In this document: positions 10,169-19,500 of the stretch, in pieces | Layout: each line of letters starts with the position of its first letter | Numbering within the stretch: position 1 is the first letter of the stretch | Assembly: GCF_003590645.1 (NCBI RefSeq) | Contig: NZ_CP031834.1 | Location: 3,596,501 to 3,660,500, forward strand | Direction of reading: 5' to 3' | Length of the DNA stretch: 64,000 nt | Origin: Mesorhizobium sp. DCY119 | GTDB lineage: Bacteria > Pseudomonadota > Alphaproteobacteria > Rhizobiales > Rhizobiaceae | Made by a program: the position numbers and the translations under genes | Notes under the pieces: model-generated | The model's input: the letters and a program-made list of their open reading frames with translations, nothing else | Database searches by the model: none | Told to the model about the DNA's origin: nothing

Positions 10169-10200
10169 GCGGCAACAGGCCGATGGGAGCCTGTTGCCGC
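10169..10200 (-). promoter_or_regulatory. 12-bp perfect hairpin in leader of response regulator
   Basis: Perfect inverted repeat (GCGGCAACAGGC / GCCTGTTGCCGC) with an 8-nt loop in the 152-nt gap between degP and the response regulator. On the transcribed strand it is followed by AAACTTCC, not by a T tract, so it does not look like a normal terminator. It ends about 20 nt before ATG 10149 and abuts the GGAG site. It could be a processing or stability element, an attenuator or an operator. Confidence 0.5.
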
Positions 10201-10301
10201 TGGAGCCGATGCGGACTGACAAATCGCGCCTGCCCCTTTTTCTCCGGCGCGACGCCCGGGGGGTGTTGAAATCGCCGCGCCGAAGGAACTCTATCTGCGG
10301 G

Positions 10302-11843
10302 TCAGCCCTTTGCTACCGGCAGCGTTACGAAGCGGTTGGTATCGTCACGAGAGACCTGCACCAGCACTGCCTTGCGGCCAGCCTTGGCGGCGTCGGACAT
10401 GGCCTTGGTAACGTCGTCCGCGCCCTTCACCTCAACCGAGTTCACCGCCATGATGACGTCACCGGCCTGGATGCCACGCTCGGCAGCGTCGCTGTCGGGT
10501 TCGACGGCAGTCACGACCAGCCCCTTGCCGTTATCCGCACCGGTGACGGTCAAGCCGAGATCGGCAAGTGCATCCGCCGGCACTTCAGGCGCAGACTGCT
10601 GGTCGTTCGACGCCTGCTTGTCGGAGCCGGGCAGTTCGCCAAGGTCAAGCTTGACGGTTTCCGATTTGCCATTGCGCCAAAGCGTAACGTCGACCGAGCT
10701 GCCGGGTGCAAAGCCGCCGATGAGACGGGCGAGCTCGCGGGGCGAGGCTACGTCCTTGCCGTTGATCTGGGTGATGACGTCGCCCGCCACGATGCCAACC
10801 TTCTTGGCCGGGCCATCGTCCTGCGCCTCGGAGACCAACGCACCCTTGGCGCCGCTCAGGCCGAGGGACTCGGCGATTTCCGTGCTGACAGGCTGGATCT
10901 GGACACCGAGCCAGCCGCGCTGGACCGAGCCGTTCTTCATCAGGTCCTGAACAACAACCTTGGCGGTGGACGCGGGAATCGCAAAGGCGATACCGACATT
11001 GCCGCCCGAAGGCGAGAAGATGGCCGTATTGATGCCGACGACCTGGCCGCTGAGATTGAAGGCGGGACCGCCGGAGTTGCCACGGTTCACCGCCGCGTCA
11101 ATCTGGATGAAATCGTCGTAAGGGCCAGCACCTATGTCACGGCCGCGTGCCGAGACGATGCCGGCCGTAACCGTGCCGCCCAGGCCGAATGGGTTGCCGA
11201 TCGCGACGACCCAGTCGCCGACGCGAACCTTGGAGTCGTCAGCAAAGTCGACATAGGTGAACTTGCCATCGCCTTCGACCTTCAGAACGGCAAGGTCGGT
11301 GCGCTGATCGGAGCCGATCAGTTTGGCGTCGAGTTCCTTGCCGTCATCCATGACAACAGTGAAGGATGAACCTCCGTCGACAACGTGGTTGTTGGTGACG
11401 AGATAGCCGTCTTCGGAAATGAAGAAGCCAGAGCCTTGCGAGACAGGCCGCGGGCCACGCTCACGGTCCGGGCGGTTGAAACGTCTCTGTCCACGCTGGT
11501 CGCCTTCGCCGTCGCCACGGAACTGGCGGAAGAAGCGCTTCATCGGATGATCGTCAGGGAGATTGTCGAAGCCGCGGGGGCCGGGTGTAAAATCGCCGCC
11601 GTCATCGGAGGTCGGCTGGATTTTGGCCTTCACCCGAACGCTGACCACTGCGGGCGTTACACGTTCGACCACATCGGCAAAACCGGGGGCCTGGGGGGCG
11701 TCGACGCGCACTGCCTCGGCGAAAACCGGGACGGTGCCGGAAGTGACCGCGCCAAGGCCGATAGCCCCGGCTATAGCCATGGAAGCAGCGGCGGCCAACA
11801 GCCGGCTGCGGGTCTTCGAAACGGGCGTGGGGGAGTTGGTCAT
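10302..11843 (-). CDS. degP: DegP/HtrA periplasmic serine protease-chaperone
   Basis: Envelope quality-control protease (Do family) of 513 residues. The start at 11843 gives a clean signal peptide (MTNSPTPVSKTRSRLL, then a hydrophobic run) with an AGAGGA-like ribosome site; the open frame upstream to 12059 has no such features. The trypsin-like domain shows His153 in TNNHVVDGG, Asp in RTDLAVLK and the nucleophile in GNSGGPAFN. Two PDZ domains follow, each with a GDVI carboxylate loop. A disordered Arg/Gly-rich insert lies between the signal peptide and the catalytic domain (about residues 80-130). It sits between the ccm genes and a two-component pair, an arrangement I recall from other rhizobia. 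Confidence 0.93.
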   Translation of the reverse strand: MTNSPTPVSKTRSRLLAAAASMAIAGAIGLGAVTSGTVPVFAEAVRVDAPQAPGFADVVERVTPAVVSVRVKAKIQPTSDDGGDFTPGPRGFDNLPDDHPMKRFFRQFRGDGEGDQRGQRRFNRPDRERGPRPVSQGSGFFISEDGYLVTNNHVVDGGSSFTVVMDDGKELDAKLIGSDQRTDLAVLKVEGDGKFTYVDFADDSKVRVGDWVVAIGNPFGLGGTVTAGIVSARGRDIGAGPYDDFIQIDAAVNRGNSGGPAFNLSGQVVGINTAIFSPSGGNVGIAFAIPASTAKVVVQDLMKNGSVQRGWLGVQIQPVSTEIAESLGLSGAKGALVSEAQDDGPAKKVGIVAGDVITQINGKDVASPRELARLIGGFAPGSSVDVTLWRNGKSETVKLDLGELPGSDKQASNDQQSAPEVPADALADLGLTVTGADNGKGLVVTAVEPDSDAAERGIQAGDVIMAVNSVEVKGADDVTKAMSDAAKAGRKAVLVQVSRDDTNRFVTLPVAKG

Positions 11844-11970
11844 GAAACTATCCTCTTCAAAGGGATGCGTCTGAACCGCATCCTCTGAAAGATGGATAGA
11901 GAAACCTACATTACAACGCTCTTTCCGCTGGATGAAACTTTCGTAATGTTTCGTTGGAACCCAGCGGTTC

Positions 11971-12438
11971 TCAGTCCTTGCGCAGAATTTCTTCGAGCGC
12001 TTCGTTTTCCTTGGCCGTAAGTGCCGGCACATCGGAAACGCGCCGGTTTCTGGCGGCATAGAACATCACCACACCGCCGCACAGAAGCAGGATCAGCGGC
12101 GCGCCCCACAGCAGCGCATTGCGCAAGCTGAAACGCGGCTTCAGGAGTACGAACTCGCCGTAGCGGGCAACAACGTAATCCAGAACCTGCACGTCGTTGT
12201 CGCCGGCAACCAGGCGTTCTCTCACCAACACCCGCAGATCGTGGGCAAGCTCGGCATCCGACATATCTATGGACTGGTTCTGGCAGACCATGCAGCGCAG
12301 TTCTTCGGAAAGCAGGCGCGCACGTGCCTCAAGAGCCGGATCCTGCAGCACTTCATTGGGCAGCACCGCATAGGCCGCACCGCTCCACACCAAGGCCAGC
12401 AGCAGTGCGACAGCGGCGAAAGGCGACGCGCGTTTCAT
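11971..12438 (-). CDS. ccmH: cytochrome c maturation thiol reductase CcmH/CycL
   Basis: Membrane-anchored periplasmic thiol-disulfide protein of 155 residues that keeps apocytochrome CXXCH cysteines reduced for haem ligation. It has an N-terminal signal (MKRASPF...), the family motif LRCMVCQNQ with Cys49 and Cys52, and a C-terminal transmembrane anchor at about residues 108-128. The start ATG at 12438 overlaps the ccmF stop as ATGA; the open frame further upstream lies inside ccmF and is rejected. It is the last gene of the ccmI-E-F-H operon, and 127 nt separate it from degP. Confidence 0.93.
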   Translation of the reverse strand: MKRASPFAAVALLLALVWSGAAYAVLPNEVLQDPALEARARLLSEELRCMVCQNQSIDMSDAELAHDLRVLVRERLVAGDNDVQVLDYVVARYGEFVLLKPRFSLRNALLWGAPLILLLCGGVVMFYAARNRRVSDVPALTAKENEALEEILRKD

Positions 12439-14420
12439 GACGTCGCAGGGCTCGGCCTGGCAGGTTTCGCTCGCCGCGCCGGTGCGCCGACGCGCAACCG
12501 CCGGTCGGTCAGCGATACGGCACCCGCTATCATCATCACCAGCCCGCCGAGCCAGATAAGCGTGACCATTGGCTTCCACCACATGCGCACGACAACTGCA
12601 CCGTCCGTCGTCTCGTCACCCAGCGAAATGTAAAGTTGACTGAAACCAAGCGTCTTGATGCCGGCCTCCGTCGTCGGCATGCGGCGCGCGGGATAGAAGC
12701 GCTTGGACGAGATGATTTCGCCCGTTGCATTTCCGCTTGCACCAAGAATCACGAAGCGTCCCTGATCTTCCGTGTAGTTCGGCCCCTGGAACGGATGCAG
12801 ACCTTCGAAGCGTACCGTATGACCGGAAAGCTCGACGGTCTCGCCAGCACGCATGGTCAGTATCTTTTCGGTCTCGAACGAGACGACACCTACGATCCCA
12901 AGCACGGAAAGTCCGACGCCAAGATGGGCAAGAGTAGTGCCGAATACCGATCGCGGCAGGCCGACGAAACGGCTCAACATGACGCGTGGAGCAACGTTGC
13001 CGAAGCCGGACTTCAAGACAATATCGGTGAGCGCGCCAAGAATGAGCCAGAAGGCAAGCCCGATGCCGAGGGCGGCGAAGACCGTTTCCCCTTCGACGGC
13101 GAGCATCGTGACCAGCACGGCCAGCAATGCGCCGCCGAATGCGAACATCAGCCGTTGAGCGGCACCGAAGATATCACCGCGCTTCCATGCCAGGAGCGGC
13201 CCGAACGGAACGAGCATCAGCAACGGCACCATCAGCGAGCCGAAGGTAAGGTTGAAGAAGGGGGCACCAACCGAGATCTTGTCGCCAGTAATCGCCTCTA
13301 TGACCAGCGGATAGAGCGTGCCTATGAGAACCGTGGCGGCAGCCGTCGTCAGGAACAGGTTGTTGAGGACAAGCGCGCCCTCGCGGGAAACCGGCTGGAA
13401 CATCCCGCCGGCGGTCAAGCTGCCGGCGCGCAGGGCAAAGAGCGTCAACGAGCCTCCGATAAACAGCATCAGAATGCAGAGGATGAAAACACCACGGCTC
13501 GGGTCGGTGGCGAATGCGTGAACCGAAGTCAGTACACCCGATCGAACAAGGAAGGTTCCCAGCAGCGAAAGCGAGAAAGTGAGGATCGCAAGAAGCAGCG
13601 TCCATATTTTCAGGGCCGAGCGCTTTTCCATGACGATCGCTGAGTGAAGCAGCGCCGTTCCGGCGAGCCACGGCATGAAGGACGCATTCTCGACCGGGTC
13701 CCAGAACCAGAAGCCGCCCCAGCCCAGTTCGTAATAGGCCCAATACGATCCCATCGCGATACCGCCGGTCAGGAACAGCCAGGCGGCAAGCGTCCATGGA
13801 CGGACCCATCGCGCCCAGGCGGCGTCGATCTTGCCCTCGATCAGGGCCGCAACCGCAAAGGAAAAGCAGACGGAGAAGCCGACATAACCGAGATAGAGAA
13901 GCGGCGGGTGTATGGCCAGGCCGATATCCTGAAGGATCGGGTTGAGATCCCGCCCCTCAATCGGCGCCGGCACCAACCGCGCAAAGGGGTTGGACGTCGC
14001 CAGGATGAAAAGGAAGAATGCAGCACCGATCCAGCCCTGAACGGCCAAAACATTAGCACGCAACGTGTTTGGAAGGTTGGTGCCAAACACCGCGACCAGC
14101 GCGCCGAAGAACGTCAGGATCAGCACCCAGAGCAGCATCGAGCCTTCGTGGTTGCCCCATGTGCCGGTGATCTTGAACAGCATCGGCTTGAGCGAATGCG
14201 AGTTCTCCCAGACATTGGCGACCGAAAAATCGGACTGCACATAGGCCATGGTGAGGGCGGCAAAGGAAAGTGCCGTCAGCGCAAAACCGGTGACAGCGAC
14301 CGGGCCACCAACAGCCATCAGCCGCTCATTGCCGGTGCGCGCGCCAAACAGCGGCACCAGCGACTGTACCAGGGCCAGCGCAAAGGCCAGAACAAGCGCA
14401 AAGTGACCGGTTTCAACCAT
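12435..14420 (-). CDS. ccmF: haem lyase subunit CcmF/CycK
   Basis: Large inner-membrane component of the System I cytochrome c haem lyase, 661 residues with many transmembrane helices. The WWD-type periplasmic haem-handling segment is visible as WGGFWFWDPVENASFMPW, followed by conserved histidines (LLHSAIV). Its start and stop overlap ccmE (TAATG) and ccmH (ATGA), so the genes are translationally coupled. CcmF accepts haem from holo-CcmE and attaches it to apocytochromes; cytochromes encoded at 54.9-56.3 kb in this window are likely clients. Confidence 0.96.
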   Translation of the reverse strand: MVETGHFALVLAFALALVQSLVPLFGARTGNERLMAVGGPVAVTGFALTALSFAALTMAYVQSDFSVANVWENSHSLKPMLFKITGTWGNHEGSMLLWVLILTFFGALVAVFGTNLPNTLRANVLAVQGWIGAAFFLFILATSNPFARLVPAPIEGRDLNPILQDIGLAIHPPLLYLGYVGFSVCFSFAVAALIEGKIDAAWARWVRPWTLAAWLFLTGGIAMGSYWAYYELGWGGFWFWDPVENASFMPWLAGTALLHSAIVMEKRSALKIWTLLLAILTFSLSLLGTFLVRSGVLTSVHAFATDPSRGVFILCILMLFIGGSLTLFALRAGSLTAGGMFQPVSREGALVLNNLFLTTAAATVLIGTLYPLVIEAITGDKISVGAPFFNLTFGSLMVPLLMLVPFGPLLAWKRGDIFGAAQRLMFAFGGALLAVLVTMLAVEGETVFAALGIGLAFWLILGALTDIVLKSGFGNVAPRVMLSRFVGLPRSVFGTTLAHLGVGLSVLGIVGVVSFETEKILTMRAGETVELSGHTVRFEGLHPFQGPNYTEDQGRFVILGASGNATGEIISSKRFYPARRMPTTEAGIKTLGFSQLYISLGDETTDGAVVVRMWWKPMVTLIWLGGLVMMIAGAVSLTDRRLRVGAPARRAKPARPSPATS

Positions 14421-14872
14421 TACGAACCGCCCCCTGCCTGTTCATCCTGCCAGACGCCCTTGGCTTTCAGGCTATCGGCAACCTCTTTCGGCATGTAGTT
14501 TTCGTCATGCTTGGCAAGCACGCTGTCGGCGACAAAGACGCCGTCGGCGCCAAAGGTGCCTTCGGTGATGACGCCCTGATCTTCCCGAAAAAGATCGGGA
14601 AGAATGCCGGTATAAGTCACCTTAACCGAATTTTCCTTGTCGGTTACGCCAAAGCTGACCTCAGTGCCCTGCCCTCGAACGATCGTGCCCTTTTCGACAA
14701 GGCCGCCGAGGCGAATGCGCTGACCTGGTTCGAGTGTGGCCGTCTGCAGATCGGCGGGCATGTAGAAATACGATGCCTTCTGGCCAAGCGCGTAAAATGT
14801 AAGACCGGTCGCGGCGATCAGAAATGCGGCGCCCGCTGCGATCACCGACAATCTCTTCTGTTTACGCGTCAT
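14420..14872 (-). CDS. ccmE: haem chaperone CcmE/CycJ
   Basis: Periplasmic haem carrier tethered by one N-terminal transmembrane segment (about residues 8-29), 150 residues. The covalent haem-binding histidine is His122 in [10 protein letters not shown], with the conserved Tyr four residues later that helps coordinate the iron. The OB-fold core (LRIGGLV-like RLGGLVEKG) is intact. It overlaps ccmF by one base and starts 5 nt downstream of ccmI. Confidence 0.95.
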   Translation of the reverse strand: MTRKQKRLSVIAAGAAFLIAATGLTFYALGQKASYFYMPADLQTATLEPGQRIRLGGLVEKGTIVRGQGTEVSFGVTDKENSVKVTYTGILPDLFREDQGVITEGTFGADGVFVADSVLAKHDENYMPKEVADSLKAKGVWQDEQAGGGS

Positions 14873-14877
14873 ACCAG

Positions 14878-16017
14878 CTACTCCGTCGCCGAGAGGCCAA
14901 GAGTGGCTGCAAAGTCGGCGAATTTCCGACCGTCCTCGGTCGAAGCGCCCAAAGCGGACAAACCGCGATTGAACGCTGTGCGCGCATCATCCTTTTTGCC
15001 AAGCACGAGATACGAGCGCACAAGCCGCATCCAGCCTTCCGGATCGTTCGGATTCTCGCGCAGCTTTTCGTCCAGCCCGGCCACCATGGTTTCGATCATT
15101 GCGGTCCGGTCCGTCGGCGACATGGAAGCCGCGGCATCGATCTCGGTCTGGGTCGGGCCTGTGGAGGGCTTTTGTGGACCAGCTTCCGCCAGACGCTTCC
15201 TGGTCTCGGCCAGTGCCTGTTCCGTGGGGCTTCGCCAGGGCGAGTCACCGGGAAGGAGCGCCAGCATGGCCTCCCAGGCCTTGGCGGCTTCCGCCATCTT
15301 GCCATCCTGAACCAGCGCCGTGGCCAGATAAAAGCTTGCTTTCGGTTGTGTAGGCTCAAGTTTCAGCGCCCGTTCGAAAGCACGCTGCGCGTCTGAAGAT
15401 ACAATGCCCTCACCGGCATCGGTAATCGCCTCGCCCAACCCTGCTTCACGCGTTGCGGTAGAGCCTTCCAGCCGGATGGCGTTGCGGTAGGCCGTGGCGG
15501 CTTCATCGAAACGGCCGAGCCTCAGATAGACCGGCGCCAACACGTCCCAACCGCGTCCATCCTGCGGGTTCGCAGCGAGATGGCCTTCTGCCCGTGCGAT
15601 GAGTTCGTCGACCGAACCGTCTGCCGGGTTCTGCGCCAGCCTCTCCTGCAGCGGCTGGGACGGGACATCCGGCGACCCGATGGCCGCATAGAGCCCCCAA
15701 CTTATCAATGGAATTGCAAGGACGGCCACACCGCCGAGTACCCGACCGCTCGTCGCAAAGCGCGGAACAGAGCCGCCTTCGCCGCCACTGCCGGCCCGGA
15801 TGATCCTGCGCGCGATCTCGGCGCGAGCCTGTTCCGCGTCCGCGGGAGCGATCAGACCCCTTGCCATATCCCGGTCGAGTTCCGAGAGCTGATCCCTGTA
15901 AACTTCGAGATCATGCTCATTGCCGCCGGAATCGCCCTTCGGCCGGCTAGCAAGCGGCAATAAAACCGCAAGGCTAGCACCGAGCGTGAGCAGGGCTGCA
16001 ACGATCCAGAACATCAT
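14878..16017 (-). CDS. ccmI: cytochrome c maturation protein CcmI/CycH
   Basis: Apocytochrome chaperone of the haem lyase complex, 379 residues. It has two N-terminal transmembrane segments (about residues 4-23 and 93-113) with a leucine-zipper-like cytoplasmic loop ([17 protein letters not shown]), then a periplasmic region with tetratricopeptide repeats ([26 protein letters not shown]) that binds the C-terminus of apocytochromes. It is the first gene of the ccmIEFH operon; 98 nt separate it from the lipoprotein gene upstream on the same strand. Confidence 0.93.
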   Translation of the reverse strand: MMFWIVAALLTLGASLAVLLPLASRPKGDSGGNEHDLEVYRDQLSELDRDMARGLIAPADAEQARAEIARRIIRAGSGGEGGSVPRFATSGRVLGGVAVLAIPLISWGLYAAIGSPDVPSQPLQERLAQNPADGSVDELIARAEGHLAANPQDGRGWDVLAPVYLRLGRFDEAATAYRNAIRLEGSTATREAGLGEAITDAGEGIVSSDAQRAFERALKLEPTQPKASFYLATALVQDGKMAEAAKAWEAMLALLPGDSPWRSPTEQALAETRKRLAEAGPQKPSTGPTQTEIDAAASMSPTDRTAMIETMVAGLDEKLRENPNDPEGWMRLVRSYLVLGKKDDARTAFNRGLSALGASTEDGRKFADFAATLGLSATE

Positions 16018-16115
16018 GCACTCTTAATAGACGCCACCAGATTCCATGCCAACATCATCCGCCTGCGGCGGATTAGCGTCCAACCCTACCTTATGCCAAC
16101 ACGCTGAAACGGGCG

Positions 16116-16580
16116 TCAGGTCAGCGGAGTCCAGCTGCCATCGGTGTTTCGGCAGGCCGTCCCACGCGCGGTTCGGGTTTGGCCAGAGGCATAGACCGTA
16201 TGGGTATACTGTCGGCAATCCTGCGATCCAACGCGATAGGGCTGCGCCGCGACCACCTGACCCGAGAAACCTGACCGCTCGCTTTTCCATGAAACGGGCT
16301 GGCCGCTTTGCGTGTATTCAAGCGCCTTGTACTCAGCTTCAAGCGCGCTTCGACGATCCCGATCGTCCATGCCAGCGCCGGCCGAGCCGCCAATCAGCCC
16401 ATTGCCCATCGCCGCGAGAATCGTTGAGGCGACTTTTCCATTTGCCGAACCGGCCTGATTTCCGGTTACGCCGCCCACGATAGCGCCGGCGGCGGCGCCC
16501 ACTTTCGTGTCGGACAAACCGGTCGTCGTGCACCCCGAGACGGCAAGCAGTCCGGCAACCAGTGTCACGCGAAATTTCAT
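16116..16580 (-). CDS. glycine-zipper surface-antigen lipoprotein (17-kDa/RT0821 type)
   Basis: Predicted outer-membrane lipoprotein of 154 residues. A short signal peptide ends in the lipobox LAVSGC. A glycine-rich segment (KVGAAAGAIVGGVTGNQAG and a second run) matches the glycine-zipper 2TM fold. The C-terminal domain has two cysteines (DCRQYTHTV and GTACRNTDGSW) typical of the rickettsial 17-kDa antigen/RT0821 family. ATG 16580 is chosen because it begins the signal peptide; the frame upstream runs into feuQ. Function is unknown beyond the envelope location. It lies 112 nt downstream of feuQ. Confidence 0.85.
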   Translation of the reverse strand: MKFRVTLVAGLLAVSGCTTTGLSDTKVGAAAGAIVGGVTGNQAGSANGKVASTILAAMGNGLIGGSAGAGMDDRDRRSALEAEYKALEYTQSGQPVSWKSERSGFSGQVVAAQPYRVGSQDCRQYTHTVYASGQTRTARGTACRNTDGSWTPLT

Positions 16581-16692
16581 GCTTACCACCAGCTCCGAAT
16601 TTGCAACCATGATCAAGGGCTTGGACGTTGCGTTAGTGTTGATATTTGGCCGAAATTTGGCCGCTTGCCTATGGCCGAACGGCGCATTCTTC

Positions 16693-18066
16693 CTATTGCA
16701 CACTGCGAAGTTGAACAATCGCACTAAGACCGCCCATTGCAGACCGCTCGAGCATGAGCTTGCCGCTGTATTCGTTGACGAGATCCGCAACGATCGCAAG
16801 GCCCAAACCCGAGCCTGGCTTGGTTTCGTCGAGACGCCGACCGCGTTTTAGCGCTTCGCGCGCCTTTTCCTCGGGTATACCCGGTCCATCGTCCTCGATC
16901 GTTATCGAGAACATGCCCACCGCATCCTCGCCGTGGGTCTGATCAACCGACACGCGCACAGTGCTATTTGCCCATTTCATGGCATTTTCCAGCAGATTGC
17001 CGACGATTTCCTCCAGGTCTTCGCGTTCACCGCCGAATACGATTTCCGATGACGGTTCTACGAGCGTAAGCTGGTTCTCCGGCTTCAGCTTCTCCATCAC
17101 TCGCACCAACCGGTGCAAAATCGGGGAAATGGGCGTCCGGTAGACGACGCTATCGCGCTGCGCGGCCACACGAGCGCGCTGAAGATAGTGATCGACCTGG
17201 CTTTGCATGGCTGTTGCCTGATCCGAGATAAGCTTTCCCTTTTTGCCTCCCAGGGCGCGCCCCTCGTTTATCAAAACGGCAAGTGGCGTTTTCAGCGAAT
17301 GCGCCAGATTTCCGACCTGAGTGCGCGATCGCTCGACGATGCGCCGGTTATTGTCGATAAGCGCATTGGTTTCGTTGGCCAGCGGCTCGATCTCGGCTGG
17401 AAACTTGCCGTCCAGCCTCTGGGCGGTCCCCTCACGCACCATAGCCAGCGCCTCACGAACCCGGCCAAGCGGTCTCAGGCCCAAAAGAATCGCGATCGCA
17501 TTGATGGCGATCATCCCCACGCCAAACAGCGAGAGATAGGTTAGGAGACGTCGTTCGAAGACGCCGATCTCATCTTCCAGTTCCGTCCGGTTCCCCATGA
17601 CGCGAAAGCGCGCGATCCGATTCTTTGCATCGAGCACGAACTCGCTTTCAAACACTTCGAGATCTTCGCCGGCGATGCCCTTGGTTTCGTAATTGCGCTG
17701 GAAGCTGGAGTTGAACGGAACCTCTTCGGCAGTCGGCGACGGAATCGGCTCCGTCATCGACAGCGAACGAAGCGAACCGCTCAGGCCAGGTGAGGCTGGC
17801 TCGACTACCCAGTACCAGCCCGAATTTGGTTCGGAAAATCTGAGATCGCCGAGATCAGGGCCACCGGTCAGCACGCCGGGCTCCGACACGCCAACAGACC
17901 CGATCAGGTTGAAGAGATGGGCAGACAAAAGGCTCTCGAAGCCCCGTTCGCTCGTCTGTTGATAGAGCGTGGCGATCACCGTGTAGATGGCAATGAGAGC
18001 AAGAACCGCCCAGATGGTTGAAAAGGCGACGACGCGAAATGCCAGCGAGCGGGGTCCGACGGTCAT
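16693..18066 (-). CDS. feuQ: sensor histidine kinase FeuQ
   Basis: Inner-membrane sensor kinase of 457 residues. Transmembrane segments lie at about residues 10-32 and 178-198, with a periplasmic domain of about 145 residues between them. The H-box is the PhoQ-like LAHSLKTPLAVL, and the HATPase domain carries NLLENAMKWA and GSGLGLAIVADL. The pairing with FeuP and the position next to the ccm genes support the name. In Sinorhizobium and Brucella this system controls cyclic glucan export and osmotic adaptation, and was first linked to iron uptake. It begins 46 nt after feuP on the same strand. Confidence 0.85.
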   Translation of the reverse strand: MTVGPRSLAFRVVAFSTIWAVLALIAIYTVIATLYQQTSERGFESLLSAHLFNLIGSVGVSEPGVLTGGPDLGDLRFSEPNSGWYWVVEPASPGLSGSLRSLSMTEPIPSPTAEEVPFNSSFQRNYETKGIAGEDLEVFESEFVLDAKNRIARFRVMGNRTELEDEIGVFERRLLTYLSLFGVGMIAINAIAILLGLRPLGRVREALAMVREGTAQRLDGKFPAEIEPLANETNALIDNNRRIVERSRTQVGNLAHSLKTPLAVLINEGRALGGKKGKLISDQATAMQSQVDHYLQRARVAAQRDSVVYRTPISPILHRLVRVMEKLKPENQLTLVEPSSEIVFGGEREDLEEIVGNLLENAMKWANSTVRVSVDQTHGEDAVGMFSITIEDDGPGIPEEKAREALKRGRRLDETKPGSGLGLAIVADLVNEYSGKLMLERSAMGGLSAIVQLRSVQ

Positions 18067-18112
18067 CTGCTATGTCCGCCGGGCAAAATCGATGTCTGGA
18101 GACGTTCGGGCC

Positions 18113-18778
18113 TCACACGCTAGGCTCACGCATGCGATAGCCCATGCCGCGCACCGTCTCGATCATGTCGATGCCCATCTTCTTGCGAAGCCGGCCCACG
18201 AACACCTCGATCGTATTGGAATCCCGATCGAAATCCTGATCATACAGATGCTCCACCAATTCGGTGCGTGAAACAACCTCGCCCATGTGATGCATGAGAT
18301 AGGCAAGCAGCCTGAATTCGTGGGAGGTCAATTTGAGCGGCACGCCATTGACGTCCGCTTTCGAGGCTTTTGTATCGAGCCGCAACGGACCGCATGTCAA
18401 TTCCGAGGAAGCATGGCCCGCGGCCCTGCGAATGAGCGCACGCACGCGCGCCAGGATTTCCTCGATATGGAAGGGCTTCGTCACATAGTCGTCGGCCCCT
18501 GCGTCGATGCCGGAAACCTTGTCGCTCCAGCGGTCGCGCGCCGTGAGAATAAGCACAGGCATCTTGCGGCCGTTTCGCCGCCAGCGTTCGACCACGCTGA
18601 TCCCATCCATCTGCGGCAGACCGATATCGAGCACGACAGCGTCATAAGGTTCGGTATCGCCGAGGAAATGCCCTTCCTCACCGTCGAATGCCGTGTCGAC
18701 GACATATCCGGCATCGCTGAGCGCCTCTGACACCTGACGGTTCAGGTCCTTGTCATCTTCTACGACCAGTATGCGCAT
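18113..18778 (-). CDS. feuP: response regulator FeuP
   Basis: OmpR-family regulator of 221 residues. The receiver has the acidic pair VVEDDKD, the phospho-acceptor in VVLDIGLPQMDG and Lys in KPFHIEE; the winged helix ends in TVRGMGYRM. The recognition region TELVEHLYDQDFDRDSNTI is characteristic of the FeuP/PhoP branch. FeuQ follows directly, and a small secreted protein gene 80 nt upstream on the same strand resembles feuN, the known modulator of this system. Confidence 0.88.
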   Translation of the reverse strand: MRILVVEDDKDLNRQVSEALSDAGYVVDTAFDGEEGHFLGDTEPYDAVVLDIGLPQMDGISVVERWRRNGRKMPVLILTARDRWSDKVSGIDAGADDYVTKPFHIEEILARVRALIRRAAGHASSELTCGPLRLDTKASKADVNGVPLKLTSHEFRLLAYLMHHMGEVVSRTELVEHLYDQDFDRDSNTIEVFVGRLRKKMGIDMIETVRGMGYRMREPSV

Positions 18779-18858
18779 GATTTTATTCGCCTGTTACCGC
18801 AAACGGGGGTCAGATATAGGCCGATTCCAAGCTGTGGGGAAACAACGCAAACCGGAAC

Positions 18859-19164
18859 TCAGTTCTGCGGAACAACGAACTCGGAACGTCGCGGCCGCTC
18901 GCCATCCTTGCCAGGCACCAGCACGACGATCACGCAGACAGCCTGACCGCCGCGGGTTGCCGAGCTCGCTTTGGCAAGCGTGCCGCCATTCTGAGCCGCG
19001 ACCTGCTGGCCGATCGAATAGCAGTCGGCAGCAGCCACGATCAGCGGCTGTTCATCGGAAAATTCGTCCGCTCCTGCCGGGAGAGAGAATACCCCCGACA
19101 ACAATACGCCTGAGGCGCTGAGCGCCAGGGCAGCAGACCGGAATTTTGAGCGAAGCGTTTTCAT
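18859..19164 (-). CDS. small secreted PepSY-like protein, candidate FeuN
   Basis: Protein of 101 residues with a clear signal peptide (cleavage after about residue 32, at AGA/DEF) and a mature part of about 69 residues that reads like a PepSY domain: an ALA-type helix then GGQAVCVIVVLVPG and a closing strand. Two cysteines (DCYS and AVCVIV) could form a disulfide. The ATG at 19164 is preferred over an upstream in-frame TTG. FeuN of Sinorhizobium is a short periplasmic inhibitor of FeuPQ encoded with feuPQ; position and topology match, but sequence identity could not be tested, so the name is withheld. Confidence 0.7.
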   Translation of the reverse strand: MKTLRSKFRSAALALSASGVLLSGVFSLPAGADEFSDEQPLIVAAADCYSIGQQVAAQNGGTLAKASSATRGGQAVCVIVVLVPGKDGERPRRSEFVVPQN

Positions 19165-19225
19165 GCGTGTCGTTCTACCCAATGACTGCTGAACGTGAAA
19201 TGAACGATAGATCAGCAGTATTGGA

Positions 19226-19243
19226 GCAGGCTGGCAAGCCTGC
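19226..19243 (-). terminator. hairpin downstream of the GTA cluster
   Basis: Seven-bp stem (GCAGGCT / AGCCTGC) with a 4-nt loop, 17 nt after the last gene of the cluster. There is no T tract, so it is a weak candidate for the 3' end of the transcript. An 8-bp outer repeat ACTGCTGA / TCAGCAGT occurs just upstream of it (19184-19219). Confidence 0.35.
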
Positions 19244-19259
19244 GACGATCCCTGTCATT

Positions 19260-19466
19260 TCAGCCGATCCGGTCTGTCGCCGACAGTCGCGCAATAATGG
19301 CAACAATGCCAGCCAGCCCTGTAACAACCTGAAGTATAGTGTCCGTCAGGACAGCCTGATCGGTATCGTCGACAGAAAGACCAATCAGCCCGGCCGTTGC
19401 GGCCATAACGGTGATCACAGACGCCCAGATCGTGCGCGAGAGATACCAGGGTTTGCTTTCGTTCAT
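19260..19466 (-). CDS. small two-helix membrane protein, holin-like
   Basis: 68 residues with two predicted transmembrane segments (about 12-30 and 45-62), a basic N-terminus and an extramembrane turn containing DDTDQA. This topology resembles small phage holins. It is the last gene of the GTA string, 34 nt after the fibre gene on the same strand. Rhodobacter GTA uses a lysis cassette encoded elsewhere, so a holin in the structural cluster would be a local variation. The function is inferred only from size, topology and place. Confidence 0.65.
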   Translation of the reverse strand: MNESKPWYLSRTIWASVITVMAATAGLIGLSVDDTDQAVLTDTILQVVTGLAGIVAIIARLSATDRIG

Positions 19467-19500
19467 CGCTTGTTTCTTTCCTTTCAGGAGAATTGGAACA

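Noticed and set aside
10167-11369. 400-codon plus-strand open frame opposite degP
   Set aside because: DegP motifs on the minus strand explain the region.
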